Shown: positions 1-9,930 of the stretch, in pieces
How positions within the stretch are numbered: position 1 is the stretch's first letter
Layout of the letters: each line of letters starts with the position of its first letter
Assembly (NCBI RefSeq): GCF_023715725.1
Contig: NZ_JAMBOT010000003.1
Location: 62,001-126,000, forward strand
Direction: 5' to 3'
DNA from: Paenibacillus pasadenensis
GTDB taxonomy: Bacteria > Bacillota > Bacilli > Paenibacillales > Paenibacillaceae
Length of the DNA stretch: 64,000 nucleotides
Program-made: the position numbers and the translations under genes
Notes under the pieces: model-generated
Database searches by the model: none
The model's input: only the letters and a program-made list of their open reading frames with translations
What the model was told of the DNA's origin: nothing

Positions 1-424
1 AAATGCCGGTGACTTCCTCGGCGATGCTGATGCTGCGGCGATTCAGATAAGCGGAGCCTTTACGTCCAACCACCAGGATCTCGTACTCATCCTTGGAACG
101 GTGATTGTCGGCAATGGTGCTCATCAGCTTACGGAGTACGTTGATGTTGTAGCCGCCTGCCAAACCGCGGTCGGAGGTGATAATCAGGTAAGCCGTCTTT
201 TTCACCTCGCGCTTTTGGAGCATCGGATGTTTGATGTTCCCTGCGCCGGCAGCAATGCTGGATACAACCTCGCGGATTTTGTCCGTGTAGGGGCGGGCCG
301 AGAGGGCCGCTTCCTGCGAACGGCGAAGCTTGGCCGCAGCGACCATTTCCATCGCTTTGGTAATCTGCTTCATGTTCTGCTTGCTCTTGATCGAGCGCTT
401 AATCTCGCGCATGCCTTTAGCCAT
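1..424 (-). CDS. atpG: ATP synthase F1 gamma subunit, C-terminal part outside window
   Basis: This is the central rotor stalk of F1, which couples proton flow through Fo to ATP synthesis at the membrane. The visible N-terminal 141 codons begin MAKGMREIKRSIKS and include the MKQITKAMEMVAAAKL helix typical of gamma subunits. The ATG at 424 is preceded by a good AAGGTGG ribosome binding site. It is the last visible gene of the minus-strand atp operon, 75 bp downstream of atpA. The gene runs off the left edge, so its C-terminal half cannot be assessed. Identification is certain from sequence and operon position. Confidence 0.97.
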   Translation of the reverse strand, partial: MAKGMREIKRSIKSKQNMKQITKAMEMVAAAKLRRSQEAALSARPYTDKIREVVSSIAAGAGNIKHPMLQKREVKKTAYLIITSDRGLAGGYNINVLRKLMSTIADNHRSKDEYEILVVGRKGSAYLNRRSISIAEEVTGI

Positions 425-450
425 TTGTTGTCACCACCTTACTTTTCGGC

Positions 451-476
451 CCCCGCTCCCATAATTGGGCTCGGGG
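451..476 (-). other. Intercistronic hairpin between atpA and atpG
   Basis: CCCCG and CGGGG arms, extended by CCCA/TGGG, enclose a TAAT loop in the 75-bp gap. No U-tract follows on the minus strand, so it is more likely an RNA-stability or translation element than a terminator. Function is inferred. Confidence 0.4.
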
Positions 477-499
477 ACCGGCATCATCGTTCCAAGCTA

Positions 500-2029
<1,530 letters not shown>

Positions 2030-2038
2030 CTACAGTGC

Positions 2039-2578
2039 TTAGAAATTCATTTGTTTGCTCAGCCGCTCCAGCTTGCCGGAGAGGGAGCCGTCGTAAATCT
2101 TGTCGCCGATGCGCACTTTAACTCCGCCGATCAGGGAAGGATCTACAACTTGCTCGCCGATAATCCGTTTGCCCGAAATGGCGCTGAATTGCTGTACAAC
2201 CTTGGACAGCTCCGCCGCCTGCAGCGGAAGCGCTGTGTAAATCGTGGCGCGGGATTCACCGGAAGCCTCGTCGGCGATCCGGCTGTATGCTGCGTACACG
2301 TCGCGCACAGCCGAGTAACGGCCGCGTTCGATGAGCACCTTGACGGTATTCAGAACAATAGAGGACACGCGGTCCCCGATTGCTTTTTTGATGAGGTCAA
2401 TCTTTACCGAGGACTCGATACCCGGAGTCGCCAGGAAACGCTGAATGTCAGCGTCGGAGGCCAATGCTTCCGATACGAGTTCCAGCTGTTGGCGCACTTC
2501 CGATACGATGCCTTGGCTGCCCGCAACTTCGTACAACGCCTGCGCATATCTTTTTGCGATGACGGTGTCGCGGCTCAT
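2039..2578 (-). CDS. atpH: ATP synthase F1 delta subunit
   Basis: The delta subunit (OSCP equivalent) joins the top of F1 to the b-subunit stator. The 179-residue protein starts MSRDTVIAKRYAQALYEVA, matching the family N-terminus. Its C-terminal half has the conserved VDPSLIGGVKVRIGDKIYDGS segment. The ATG overlaps the atpF stop by 4 bp (2575-2578), which implies translational coupling, as in other Bacillales atp operons. Confidence 0.98.
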   Translation of the reverse strand: MSRDTVIAKRYAQALYEVAGSQGIVSEVRQQLELVSEALASDADIQRFLATPGIESSVKIDLIKKAIGDRVSSIVLNTVKVLIERGRYSAVRDVYAAYSRIADEASGESRATIYTALPLQAAELSKVVQQFSAISGKRIIGEQVVDPSLIGGVKVRIGDKIYDGSLSGKLERLSKQMNF

Positions 2579-3057
2579 TTGCTGCCTACTTCTTTCAGGT
2601 AGCTATCCACAATCTGCTCTTGCGATTTCTCGTCGATTTGCTTTTCCACGATTTTGGAGGCAATCGCGACGGACATGCTGCCCACTTCGCTGCGCAGGGA
2701 TGCGATGGCTTTGTTTTTCTCGCTTTCGATGTCGCGTACAGCCTCGTCTTTCAGGCGCGACGCTTCCGCACGGGCAGTATCGACAATGCTGTCGGCTTGC
2801 TTCGTGCTCGTAATGCGGGCTTTTTCGATGATCTCGTTGGCTTCCTGGCGAGCTTGCGCCAGCGCCTGCTTTTGCGCTTCCATTTCAGCAGAAGCTTCCT
2901 TGCGGCTGTTCTCGGCTGCGTTCATCTGCTCAAGCACCATTTGACGGCGCTGCTCCATGATGGAGAACAGAGGGCCGAAGGCGTACTTGTTCAGCAAGAA
3001 GTACAAAATGCCGAACGCAATAATCGCCAGTACAGTAGACTCCCAATAGAAAGACAT
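2575..3057 (-). CDS. atpF: ATP synthase Fo subunit b
   Basis: This is a stator subunit anchored by one N-terminal membrane helix (about residues 5-25, WESTVLAIIAFGILYFLLNKY) and followed by a long charged helix rich in Glu, Lys and Ala that dimerises and reaches F1. The start is placed at 3057 because AAAGGAG lies 8 bases upstream. The frame stays open a further 11 codons upstream without a better ribosome binding site. The protein is 160 residues, normal for the family. Gene order is atpE-atpF-atpH. Confidence 0.97.
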   Translation of the reverse strand: MSFYWESTVLAIIAFGILYFLLNKYAFGPLFSIMEQRRQMVLEQMNAAENSRKEASAEMEAQKQALAQARQEANEIIEKARITSTKQADSIVDTARAEASRLKDEAVRDIESEKNKAIASLRSEVGSMSVAIASKIVEKQIDEKSQEQIVDSYLKEVGSK

Positions 3058-3098
3058 GACAGCTCTCCTTTCACATGCAGTTGCACTCAATTAAAACG

Positions 3099-3132
3099 AT
3101 GGCGTGGAGGGCAATTAGGCCTTCCCCGCCAT
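3099..3132 (-). other. Intercistronic hairpin between atpE and atpF
   Basis: ATGGCG at 3099-3104 pairs with CGCCAT at 3127-3132, and an inner GGA-GG/CC-TCC stem encloses an AT-rich loop. It is followed by the atpF leader rather than a U-tract. Stable structures next to atpE are known to help set the high c-subunit stoichiometry in some bacteria; that role here is inferred. Confidence 0.5.
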
Positions 3133-3159
3133 TCGAACTAGGTCAATGTGTAACGGATA

Positions 3160-3378
<219 letters not shown>

Positions 3379-3473
3379 TTAAAATCCTCCTCTAAATTGG
3401 GTAGTTTAATGGGATATTTGAAACACCGAACGAACCAGCGGACTGCTTCGGTTCAGCACGAACTGCTGCGGAT

Positions 3474-4232
3474 CTAGTGCGCGCCGTCTTCGTCGTGAAT
3501 GGCGGCTTGCGAAATGTAAACCATCGTAAGAATCGTAAAGAGGAACGCTTGGATAGCGCCGACGAAAATACTGAAGCCTTGCCACACTGCCAGGAACGGA
3601 ATACCGACCCAGCCCAGCATCAGAATCGTCGCAATCAGAACCTCGCCCGCAAAAATGTTGGCGAAAAGACGGAGAGCCAGCGTGACCGGCTTCGCAATCG
3701 TCTCGATCAGGTTAAGCGGGAAGAAGATCGGGTAAGGCTTGAAATAATGCTGGAAATAATGCTTCGTGTTCATCTTGATGCCCAGGAAGTGGACAATAAC
3801 GAGCACGATTAACGCCAGACCAGCCGTAACGGACAGATCCGCCGTTGGCGACTTCCACCATGCAACGTGCGCCGCCCCGCCATGACTAGCGAGATATTCG
3901 GCTGTAATGCCGAACATCGGCTCATGGATATCCGTAATGATACCAAACGGAAGACCGAGCAGGTTGGAGATGAAAATGAACAGAATCAGCGTTAGTCCAA
4001 GACTTAGAAACGGGCGAACCCGGTTCAGCGGCATGGCGCTGGCGATTGTCGAATGAACGAAATCCACTGCCCATTCCATGAAGTTTTGCGCCCTTGAAGG
4101 ATTGGCTACCGACAAATTCCGCGTCAGCACTTTAACCAAGACAAAGGTCACAATGGCGGATACGAGAATCGCAATAACAGCCGAGAGGTCGATATTGAGC
4201 CCGTTCCATTTCAATATGGGAAATTCATGCAT
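3474..4232 (-). CDS. atpB: ATP synthase Fo subunit a
   Basis: This membrane subunit provides the two proton half-channels against the c-ring. The 252-residue protein has five or six hydrophobic segments. The essential arginine lies in the conserved helix LIETIAKPVTLALRLFANIFAG (about residues 175-196), and the C-terminal QAFLFTILTMVYISQA helix is also family-typical. It is located between atpI and atpE, as expected. Confidence 0.98.
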   Translation of the reverse strand: MHEFPILKWNGLNIDLSAVIAILVSAIVTFVLVKVLTRNLSVANPSRAQNFMEWAVDFVHSTIASAMPLNRVRPFLSLGLTLILFIFISNLLGLPFGIITDIHEPMFGITAEYLASHGGAAHVAWWKSPTADLSVTAGLALIVLVIVHFLGIKMNTKHYFQHYFKPYPIFFPLNLIETIAKPVTLALRLFANIFAGEVLIATILMLGWVGIPFLAVWQGFSIFVGAIQAFLFTILTMVYISQAAIHDEDGAH

Positions 4233-4242
4233 ACCTTATGTT

Positions 4243-4623
4243 TCACCCCTTTCCACTGCGTTGTTTGCGAAGCGTGAAGAAAGCGCATACCAGTATGACA
4301 AAAGGCACCGCAAAACATGAAGCCAGCGTAGCTGGAAGGTTCACTTGATCGGGAAAACGGTAAGCAATCATGACGGCAAGCAGCACCATCGCAAGTCTTC
4401 CGGCCATTCCCGTGCCTGCCCGCCGGGGGTTGTCCCCTTGAGCCATGACGCCGATCCATTCCACTCGCCTGCGCAGGAGGAAGGTGTTGAACGATCCTGC
4501 AGCGATGCCAAGCATGCAGCCTGCGGCAACCGTGCGCCATTCCGGAACAAAAGCCCAGAGCAGCAAACAGATGGCAAAAAGCAGCAGAACGGCTGACTTG
4601 GTCACCTTGAGCACTTCATTCAT
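4243..4623 (-). CDS. atpI: ATP synthase subunit I family protein
   Basis: This 126-residue membrane protein has four predicted helices (about residues 8-25, 30-47, 75-90, 98-118). Position and topology match the ATP synthase I family that precedes atpB and is thought to assist c-ring assembly or magnesium supply. The start overlaps the preceding small membrane gene by 8 bp (4616-4623). The family diverges fast, so the assignment rests partly on synteny. Confidence 0.85.
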   Translation of the reverse strand: MNEVLKVTKSAVLLLFAICLLLWAFVPEWRTVAAGCMLGIAAGSFNTFLLRRRVEWIGVMAQGDNPRRAGTGMAGRLAMVLLAVMIAYRFPDQVNLPATLASCFAVPFVILVCAFFTLRKQRSGKG

Positions 4624-4837
4624 TGCTGTCCCCCAAAACCTTTTTTACAATGAAGACAACCGAAACAATTCCAGCTGCAAGCCCTGTCAAAACCCCCGCG
4701 ATGATCCATCCCGGAGTTTCTCCAAATGTTGCTCCCAGCCAGTAGCCGATCAACGTGCAGATGGCCACATCGATTCCGAGAACGCCGACAAACGCAAGCG
4801 CCTTCAGCGGGTTATCTCCCTTGCTTTGTTTGGTCAT
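4616..4837 (-). CDS. AtpZ/AtpI-like small membrane protein, first gene of atp operon
   Basis: This 73-residue protein has two membrane helices (AFVGVLGIDVAICTLIGYWLG and WIIAGVLTGLAAGIVSVVFIV) with the Gly-rich layout of the AtpZ/AtpI family. The start at 4837 (MTKQSKGDN) is chosen because GGAG lies 7 bases upstream and because the operon promoter at 4864-4893 would place the transcription start near 4857. That rules out the in-frame ATG at 4873. It is co-transcribed with atpI, which it overlaps. Confidence 0.85.
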   Translation of the reverse strand: MTKQSKGDNPLKALAFVGVLGIDVAICTLIGYWLGATFGETPGWIIAGVLTGLAAGIVSVVFIVKKVLGDSNE

Positions 4838-4863
4838 GGATTGTCTCCAATCAACCTTCATTA

Positions 4864-4893
4864 TTTTATCCAAGCCTTCGAAGGTTTGTCAAT
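4864..4893 (-). promoter_or_regulatory. Sigma-A promoter of the atp operon
   Basis: On the minus strand TTGACA (4893-4888) is followed by an 18-bp spacer and TAAAAT (4869-4864). The spacer contains the perfect palindrome CCTTCGAAGG (4877-4886). The predicted start is about 20 bases ahead of the first gene's ATG at 4837. Confidence 0.75.
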
Positions 4894-4967
4894 TTTGATC
4901 GTAGCAAACTTTCCAGGAACTTGTGATAAAAAACCTTGAAATAACGGGATTTGGCGGCTATCCAAAC

Positions 4968-4986
4968 CATACAGTAGAACTGTATG
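4968..4986 (-). terminator. Hairpin after mnaA
   Basis: CATACAGT and ACTGTATG form a perfect 8-bp stem with a 3-base loop, 38 bp beyond the mnaA stop on the minus strand. Only a weak T-rich stretch follows, so termination efficiency is doubtful. Confidence 0.4.
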
Positions 4987-5024
4987 CTGTGTCGTTATTG
5001 GACTTACCGCCCCTCCCCGTTAAA

Positions 5025-6170
5025 CTATGAACGTTGTGTGAACTCTTCCGGTCTTTCTCCTCTTCCGAAATGATGAAGGATCGCCTGCACGATCCGCTCG
5101 GAAGCGGCCCCGTCTCCGTATGGATTCGCAGCCTGGCTCATCCGCTCATACGTTCCCCTGTCGGTAAGCAAAGCGCGCGTCCGGTCGTATACGCGAGTCT
5201 CGTCGGTGCCGACCAGCTCCAGCGTTCCGGCCTCGATGCCCTCCGGTCTTTCCGTCGTATCGCGAAGCACAAGAGTAGGCACGCCAAAAGAAGGCGCTTC
5301 CTCCTGCATGCCGCCGGAATCGGTAAGAATCATGTATGCATGCGGATAAAAATTGTGGAACTCGAACACATCCAGCGGCTCGATCAGCTGAATGTTCGGA
5401 TGATCGCCAAGAATCTCCTGGGCAGGCTCACGGACAGCCGGGTTCGGATGGACGGCATACACGATGGCGATATCATCAAACTCATCCGCAATGCGTCTGA
5501 CCGCGCGGAAAATGTTGCGATGCGGCTCTCCGAGCGATTCCCGGCGGTGCGCAGTCATCAGAATCAGGCGGCGCCCTGCAGCCCATTCCAGCATCGGATG
5601 AGTAAAGGCAGGATCAACCGTGTACTGGAACACGTCGGTTGCCGTATTCCCCGTCACATAGATCGTTGAATCTGATTTGTTCTCCTTGCGAAGATTGTTC
5701 GCCGACCAGCCGGTTGGAGCAAAATGGACATCAGAAAGAACGCCGGCAAGCTGGCGGTTCATCTCTTCCGGGTACGGAGACATTTTGTTCCAGGTGCGCA
5801 GTCCCGCCTCCACGTGGCCGACCTGAATCTGCTGCAGGAACGAAGCATAGCTCGCCAGGAAAGTTGTTTGGGTATCGCCGTGCACAAGAACGATATCCGG
5901 AGCAGCCTCGCGCAGCACCGGCTCCAGCCCCTCCAGCACTCTGACCGTCGTTTCAGTCAGCGTCTGGCGGTCCTTCATGACATTGAGATCGTAATCGGGC
6001 TGGATGCGGAACAATTCCAAAACTTGATCGAGCATCTGACGATGCTGCGCCGTTACGCAAACGATCGATTCGATCTGCTCCGGATGCTTTTGCAGCTCCA
6101 GCACGAGCGGCGCCATTTTGACCGCTTCCGGACGGGTTCCGAAAATCGTCATTACTTTAAGCTTGTCCAA
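5025..6170 (-). CDS. mnaA: UDP-N-acetylglucosamine 2-epimerase (non-hydrolysing)
   Basis: This cytoplasmic enzyme interconverts UDP-GlcNAc and UDP-ManNAc, supplying ManNAc for teichoic acid linkage units or other wall polymers. The 381-residue protein opens MDKLKVMTIFGTRPEAVKMAPLV, the family signature, and keeps QHRQMLDQ, the VHGDTQTT segment, VGHVEAGLRT, TAHRRES and the LTDSGGMQEEAP loop that binds the nucleotide. It sits between upp and the atp operon, a common arrangement in Paenibacillus-type genomes, and may be transcribed with upp. Confidence 0.96.
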   Translation of the reverse strand: MDKLKVMTIFGTRPEAVKMAPLVLELQKHPEQIESIVCVTAQHRQMLDQVLELFRIQPDYDLNVMKDRQTLTETTVRVLEGLEPVLREAAPDIVLVHGDTQTTFLASYASFLQQIQVGHVEAGLRTWNKMSPYPEEMNRQLAGVLSDVHFAPTGWSANNLRKENKSDSTIYVTGNTATDVFQYTVDPAFTHPMLEWAAGRRLILMTAHRRESLGEPHRNIFRAVRRIADEFDDIAIVYAVHPNPAVREPAQEILGDHPNIQLIEPLDVFEFHNFYPHAYMILTDSGGMQEEAPSFGVPTLVLRDTTERPEGIEAGTLELVGTDETRVYDRTRALLTDRGTYERMSQAANPYGDGAASERIVQAILHHFGRGERPEEFTQRS

Positions 6171-6231
6171 ATGTTTACTCCCCTAACTTGAGTTATTCGG
6201 CTCTTCCTATGTCCGGCAGGCGCGCAGCGCC

Positions 6232-6861
6232 TTATTTCGTGCCGAACATCCGGTCTCCGGCATCTCCCAATCCCGGGATAATATAACCTCTTTCGTCCAG
6301 CTTTTCGTCAACGGCAGCCGCATAGATATCCACGTCGGGATGCGCTTGCTGCACAGCGCTGACGCCCTCAGGCGAAGCAATCAGCACCATCAGCTTGATT
6401 TGGGTGCAACCGCGTTTCTTCAACGAGTCGATGGCAGCATTTGCCGAGCCGCCCGTAGCAAGCATTGGGTCAACAACGATCAGCAGGCGCTCCGTCGCGT
6501 CAGTCGGAAGATTAATGTAATATTCGGTTGGCTGCAACGTTTCATGATCTCTGGAAAGTCCGATGTGGCCTACCTTCGCGGCAGGGATCAGCTTAAGTAT
6601 GCCGTCCACCATGCCAAGGCCCGCGCGCAGAATCGGCACGATGCCGAGCATGCGCCCGGACAGCACTTTGGATTTTGCGGTAGCGACTGGTGTTTCCACG
6701 GTAATCGTATCGAGCGGCATATCGCGCGTAATCTCGTATGCCATCAAGGTTGCGACCTCGTCGACAAGCTCGCGGAAATCTTTTGTTTTGGTGTCCTTAT
6801 CGCGGATAAACGTCAGCTTGTGCTGAATGAGTGGATGGTCACAGACGACCAGATTGCTCAT
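6232..6861 (-). CDS. upp: Uracil phosphoribosyltransferase
   Basis: The enzyme salvages uracil with PRPP to make UMP in the cytoplasm. At 209 residues it has the normal length. The PRPP-binding signature [15 protein letters not shown] is intact near residue 130, and the C-terminal uracil-binding [18 protein letters not shown] is present. The ATG has AGGAGGG upstream, and an extended -10 promoter lies 42 bp further up. Immediately downstream is mnaA (61-bp gap). Upstream is glyA, separated by a strong terminator. Confidence 0.98.
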   Translation of the reverse strand: MSNLVVCDHPLIQHKLTFIRDKDTKTKDFRELVDEVATLMAYEITRDMPLDTITVETPVATAKSKVLSGRMLGIVPILRAGLGMVDGILKLIPAAKVGHIGLSRDHETLQPTEYYINLPTDATERLLIVVDPMLATGGSANAAIDSLKKRGCTQIKLMVLIASPEGVSAVQQAHPDVDIYAAAVDEKLDERGYIIPGLGDAGDRMFGTK

Positions 6862-6902
6862 GGGGGTTGCCCTCCTGGGTTTTCACTTGAATTTGCCAAC
6901 CT

Positions 6903-6911
6903 ATTATAGCA
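6903..6911 (-). promoter_or_regulatory. Extended -10 promoter of upp
   Basis: The minus strand reads TGC followed by TATAAT (6911-6903), an extended -10 element. No convincing TTGACA was found at the right distance. It places transcription start about 35 bases before the upp ATG. Confidence 0.55.
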
Positions 6912-6990
6912 TTACCTACCGGGCGGCGCATCAAGCATCGTCACAGACGCTGGCAGCCGGGCGCTCAGCCGGGCTCTTATGCGCGGCAAA

Positions 6991-7027
6991 GCCCCTGCGC
7001 TGCCGCCAAAGCGGCAGCCGCAGGGGC
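6991..7027 (-). terminator. Terminator of glyA
   Basis: GCCCCTGCG-CTGCCGC and GCGGCAG-CCGCAGGGGC form a long GC-rich hairpin with a CAAA loop, 36 bp after the glyA stop. A short U-run follows on the minus strand. Confidence 0.8.
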
Positions 7028-7062
7028 CGTATAACCGTTAATCCGCATGCTTTGGCAGCGGC

Positions 7063-8310
7063 TTAATACTTCATTTCCGGATAGAGCGGGTAACGAGCGG
7101 TCAGCTCGCGCACAAGTCCTTCGGCTTTTTCAAGCACGGCCGCATCTTTCGGGTTGCGCAGCGTCATATCAATGACTTCGGCAATCGTGCGCATATCTTC
7201 CGCGTTCATGCCGCGAGTCGTTGCCGCAGGCGTACCGATACGGATGCCGCTCGTAATGAACGGGCTCGTCGGGTCAAACGGAATCGCGTTTTTGTTGACC
7301 GTGATGCCTACGGAGTCAAGCACATGCTCCGCATCTTTGCCTGTAATGCCGAGGCCGCGCGTATCAAGCAGCATCAGGTGGTTGTCGGTACCGCCGGAAA
7401 CGATGTTGTGGCCGCGGGCACTCAGCTCCTCGGACAGCACTTTGGCGTTGCTTACGACATTTTGGGCGTAGGTTTTGAACTCAGGCTTGAGCGCTTCGCC
7501 GAAAGCGACCGCTTTGGCCGCGATGATGTGCATCAGAGGGCCGCCTTGGGAGCCCGGGAATACAGCCTTGTCGATTGCGGCTGCCCATGCTTTCGTCGTC
7601 AAAATCAGGCCGCCGCGCGGTCCGCGCAGCGTTTTGTGCGTCGTCGTCGTTACAAAGTGAGCGTGCGGAACCGGGTTCGGGTGCAGCCCTGCCGCTACGA
7701 GACCGGCGATATGCGCCATATCAACGAAAAACAGCGCGCCAACGTCCTTGGCGATTTGGCCGATTTTTTCGAAATCGATGATGCGCGGGTACGCGCTCGC
7801 TCCGGCAACGATCATGCGCGGACGATGTTTAAACGCCGCTTTACGAAGGTCGTCGTAGTTGATCGTGAAGCTGTCTTCTTGCACGCCGTAGGCGACAAAG
7901 TTGTAAAGGAGGCCCGAAGCGTTGACCGGGCTGCCGTGCGTAAGGTGGCCGCCGTGGGCCAGGTTCATGCCAAGCACGGTGTCGCCTGGTTGAAGAGCCG
8001 CAAGATATACCGCCATGTTAGCTTGGGCGCCGGAGTGCGGCTGCACGTTGGCATGCTCCGCTCCGAACAATTCCTTTGCACGCTCGCGGGCGATGTCTTC
8101 AACGATGTCCACATGCTCGCAGCCGCCGTAGAACCGTTTGCTCGGATAACCTTCGGCATATTTGTTCGTCAGTACGCTGCCCATCGCTTCCAGCACGGCC
8201 TCGCTCACGATATTCTCGGACGCGATCAGCTCGATGTTGTCGCGCTGGCGCTGCAGTTCCAGTCCTAATGCTTTCAACACTTCAGGGTCTTGTTTGCGAA
8301 GTTGTTCCAT
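7063..8310 (-). CDS. glyA: Serine hydroxymethyltransferase
   Basis: This PLP enzyme converts serine and tetrahydrofolate to glycine and 5,10-methylene-THF, the main source of one-carbon units. The 415-residue protein has the conserved [12 protein letters not shown] opening, the [18 protein letters not shown] loop and the PLP lysine in [14 protein letters not shown] (about residue 225-238). It is downstream of ywlG by 52 bp and is probably transcribed with it from a promoter followed by a ZTP riboswitch. That makes sense because ZTP accumulates when folate one-carbon supply is low. Confidence 0.99.
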   Translation of the reverse strand: MEQLRKQDPEVLKALGLELQRQRDNIELIASENIVSEAVLEAMGSVLTNKYAEGYPSKRFYGGCEHVDIVEDIARERAKELFGAEHANVQPHSGAQANMAVYLAALQPGDTVLGMNLAHGGHLTHGSPVNASGLLYNFVAYGVQEDSFTINYDDLRKAAFKHRPRMIVAGASAYPRIIDFEKIGQIAKDVGALFFVDMAHIAGLVAAGLHPNPVPHAHFVTTTTHKTLRGPRGGLILTTKAWAAAIDKAVFPGSQGGPLMHIIAAKAVAFGEALKPEFKTYAQNVVSNAKVLSEELSARGHNIVSGGTDNHLMLLDTRGLGITGKDAEHVLDSVGITVNKNAIPFDPTSPFITSGIRIGTPAATTRGMNAEDMRTIAEVIDMTLRNPKDAAVLEKAEGLVRELTARYPLYPEMKY

Positions 8311-8365
8311 AATCGTTCAAGTCCTCCCTAATTAAAATAAACTATTAAAATTTTGTCCGACAGGA

Positions 8366-8962
8366 TTAATCACAGCTGCCGCCGTCCGCCGCTTGCGCAC
8401 CCGGCAGCTCGTAAACTGCGCGCGGTCCGCCGATCAGCTTAGGGCGGGTAAATGCCATCGTCACTCTCGCCTCGCCGATTGTCCGCAAAGTCGGACGCAC
8501 CGGAACCGCAACCCGCTTCAAGTGCATGCCGATCAGCGTCTCGCCGATGTCGATGCCTGCGTTCGCTTGAACCGACTCCACCAGTATTGCCTCTTCGAGA
8601 TGCCTGAAGGCATGCGAAGCCATGGAACCGCCCGCGCCCGGCACCGGAACGGCATGCACCGGCTCCAGCCCGTATCGATCTGCCGCAGCGCGCTCCAGAA
8701 CGAGCGCCCGGTTCAGATGCTCGCAGCACTGGAACACAGGTACGAAGCCGATATCGGCGCGCGCCCGCTGCATGCCGGCAAAAATCGCCGCCGCTGCCCC
8801 TTCGCTGCCCGAGGTGCCGATCCGCTGTCCCAGCACCTCGCTCGTGCTGACGCCAAACACAAGCAGCTGTCCCGGCAGAAGCCTGCCTCCCGCCGCCAGC
8901 TCAAGGATCAGCGACTCTACGCCAGCCGATATTGACTCCGGCGACATTGCTTCACTTCCCAT
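8366..8962 (-). CDS. ywlG: YwlG family (TIGR01440/DUF436) protein
   Basis: The 198-residue protein belongs to a conserved Bacillota family found beside glyA. Recognisable pieces are the N-terminal helix with LLPGQLLVFGVSTSEVLGQRIGTSGS, then FVPVFQCCEHLNRALVLER with adjacent cysteines and a histidine, and the central PGAGGSMASHAF. The biochemical role is not known to me. Here it is the first gene behind a ZTP riboswitch, so its product is expected to be needed when one-carbon or purine metabolism is limiting; this is inference from context. Confidence 0.9.
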   Translation of the reverse strand: MGSEAMSPESISAGVESLILELAAGGRLLPGQLLVFGVSTSEVLGQRIGTSGSEGAAAAIFAGMQRARADIGFVPVFQCCEHLNRALVLERAAADRYGLEPVHAVPVPGAGGSMASHAFRHLEEAILVESVQANAGIDIGETLIGMHLKRVAVPVRPTLRTIGEARVTMAFTRPKLIGGPRAVYELPGAQAADGGSCD

Positions 8963-9063
8963 GATACCCGCCTCCCGGTCTTGGACGTACGTGTCCTATT
9001 ATACCGAATTAAACCCCTTTTAGACGAGTACGGCTCCCTCAAGAGAGTGTTAAAAAAACGAAA

Positions 9064-9180
9064 AGAGAGCCGTGCACGCAAAAAAACGCGCACATGCTCT
9101 CTGCCCAGGCGACCGGCCGTATGTTCCGATGCTCCATCGTGGTTAGTCCCACTTCGTCGCCAGTTACACCGGAATCCTTC
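9064..9180 (-). promoter_or_regulatory. ZTP (pfl) riboswitch with intrinsic terminator upstream of ywlG-glyA
   Basis: Read on the minus strand, the RNA shows the pfl core in order: ACUGGCG, a GUGG-GACUAA-CCAC hairpin, GGAGCAUCGG, and CGCCUGGGCA, where GGCG and CGCC can form the pseudoknot. The aptamer spans about 9103-9175. The terminator follows directly, with AGAGAGC (9102-9096) pairing with GCTCTCT (9070-9064), then TTTCGTTTTTTT. ZTP/ZMP binding to this class normally prevents termination, turning on one-carbon genes; glyA is a classic target. The match covers all conserved blocks. Confidence 0.92.
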
Positions 9181-9192
9181 TTACTTGCCCCC

Positions 9193-9222
9193 ATGATAGC
9201 TTACGTTAAAGCCTGCTGTCAA
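9193..9222 (-). promoter_or_regulatory. Sigma-A promoter driving the ZTP riboswitch
   Basis: The minus strand reads TTGACA (9222-9217), an 18-bp spacer and TATCAT (9198-9193). Transcription would begin near 9186, just before the aptamer. Confidence 0.75.
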
Positions 9223-9307
9223 CCGTCCAAAATGCGGGAAGCAAAGCGCCGGGGAGAGCTTGCTCTTTAAGCTAAGCGAGCACATATTTGGCGCAGCTTT
9301 AAAAGGG

Positions 9308-9871
9308 TTAACGCAGCCTTGCCAGCACGGAATGGACCGCCTCGCGGATCTGCTGCGCGCTGGCCTCATAAATGTCGTACGATCCGCCAAACGGGTCGGC
9401 GATATCACTGGAACGAAGTCCGGCCTCAAGCTCGCGGAGCCTGCGCAGCTCCGCTTCTGCCAGTCCCCTGCCGAGCGAGCGCTGCAGCTCCAGCTCGCTG
9501 CGCAGCCGGTCCAGCTCGGCGAGCCGGTCGCCAGCGGCATAGTCGAGCAAGGTGTGGATCTTGTCCGCCGCTTCCGGAAAATAACGGAGCAGCGCCGATT
9601 TATGCGATGCGGTCATCGTCAAAATTAGATCCGCCCAGCGGATCAGCTCGCCGCTGACCGGCGAAGATGAGCCTTCATGACGGATGCCGCTGTTCTCCAG
9701 CACCTGGCGGGCATGACGGGATACCGGACTGCCGCTAGCTGCGGACACGCCGGCGGAACGCACCTCAAGCGGCAGCCCCTGCGTTCTGGCGGCATCCCGC
9801 AAAATCGCCTCCGCCATTGGCGAGCGGCATGTGTTGCCCGTGCAGACAAACAGTATGTTCGAAACCTTCAT
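9308..9871 (-). CDS. ywlE: Low-molecular-weight phosphatase, YwlE-type protein-arginine phosphatase
   Basis: YwlE removes phosphate from arginines marked by the kinase McsB, opposing protein-arginine phosphorylation in stress responses. The 187-residue protein has the P-loop VCTGNTCRSPMAEA at about residues 9-22; the Thr in CTGNT is the residue linked to arginine-phosphate preference. The general-acid loop DPFGGSYDIYE is near the C-terminus. It is longer than B. subtilis YwlE (about 150 residues) because of a Leu/Glu/Arg-rich insert (RLAELDRLRSELELQRS...) just before the acid loop. The start has AGGAGG-like sequence upstream. The rpiB gene that usually follows is missing here. Confidence 0.9.
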   Translation of the reverse strand: MKVSNILFVCTGNTCRSPMAEAILRDAARTQGLPLEVRSAGVSAASGSPVSRHARQVLENSGIRHEGSSSPVSGELIRWADLILTMTASHKSALLRYFPEAADKIHTLLDYAAGDRLAELDRLRSELELQRSLGRGLAEAELRRLRELEAGLRSSDIADPFGGSYDIYEASAQQIREAVHSVLARLR

Positions 9872-9930
9872 CTTGCCAACGACCTCCTTTCAGCCCGCGG
9901 CCCTCCCAGCTCCTGCCGGGCACGCTGGCC

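Noticed and set aside
7324..8268. 314-codon plus-strand frame opposite glyA
   Set aside because: Antisense shadow of a full-length conserved gene, no motifs.
9870..9930. Manganese (yybP-ykoY) riboswitch ahead of mntP
   Set aside because: Neither the gap after mntP nor the leader at 10498-10583 shows the conserved loops of that RNA.
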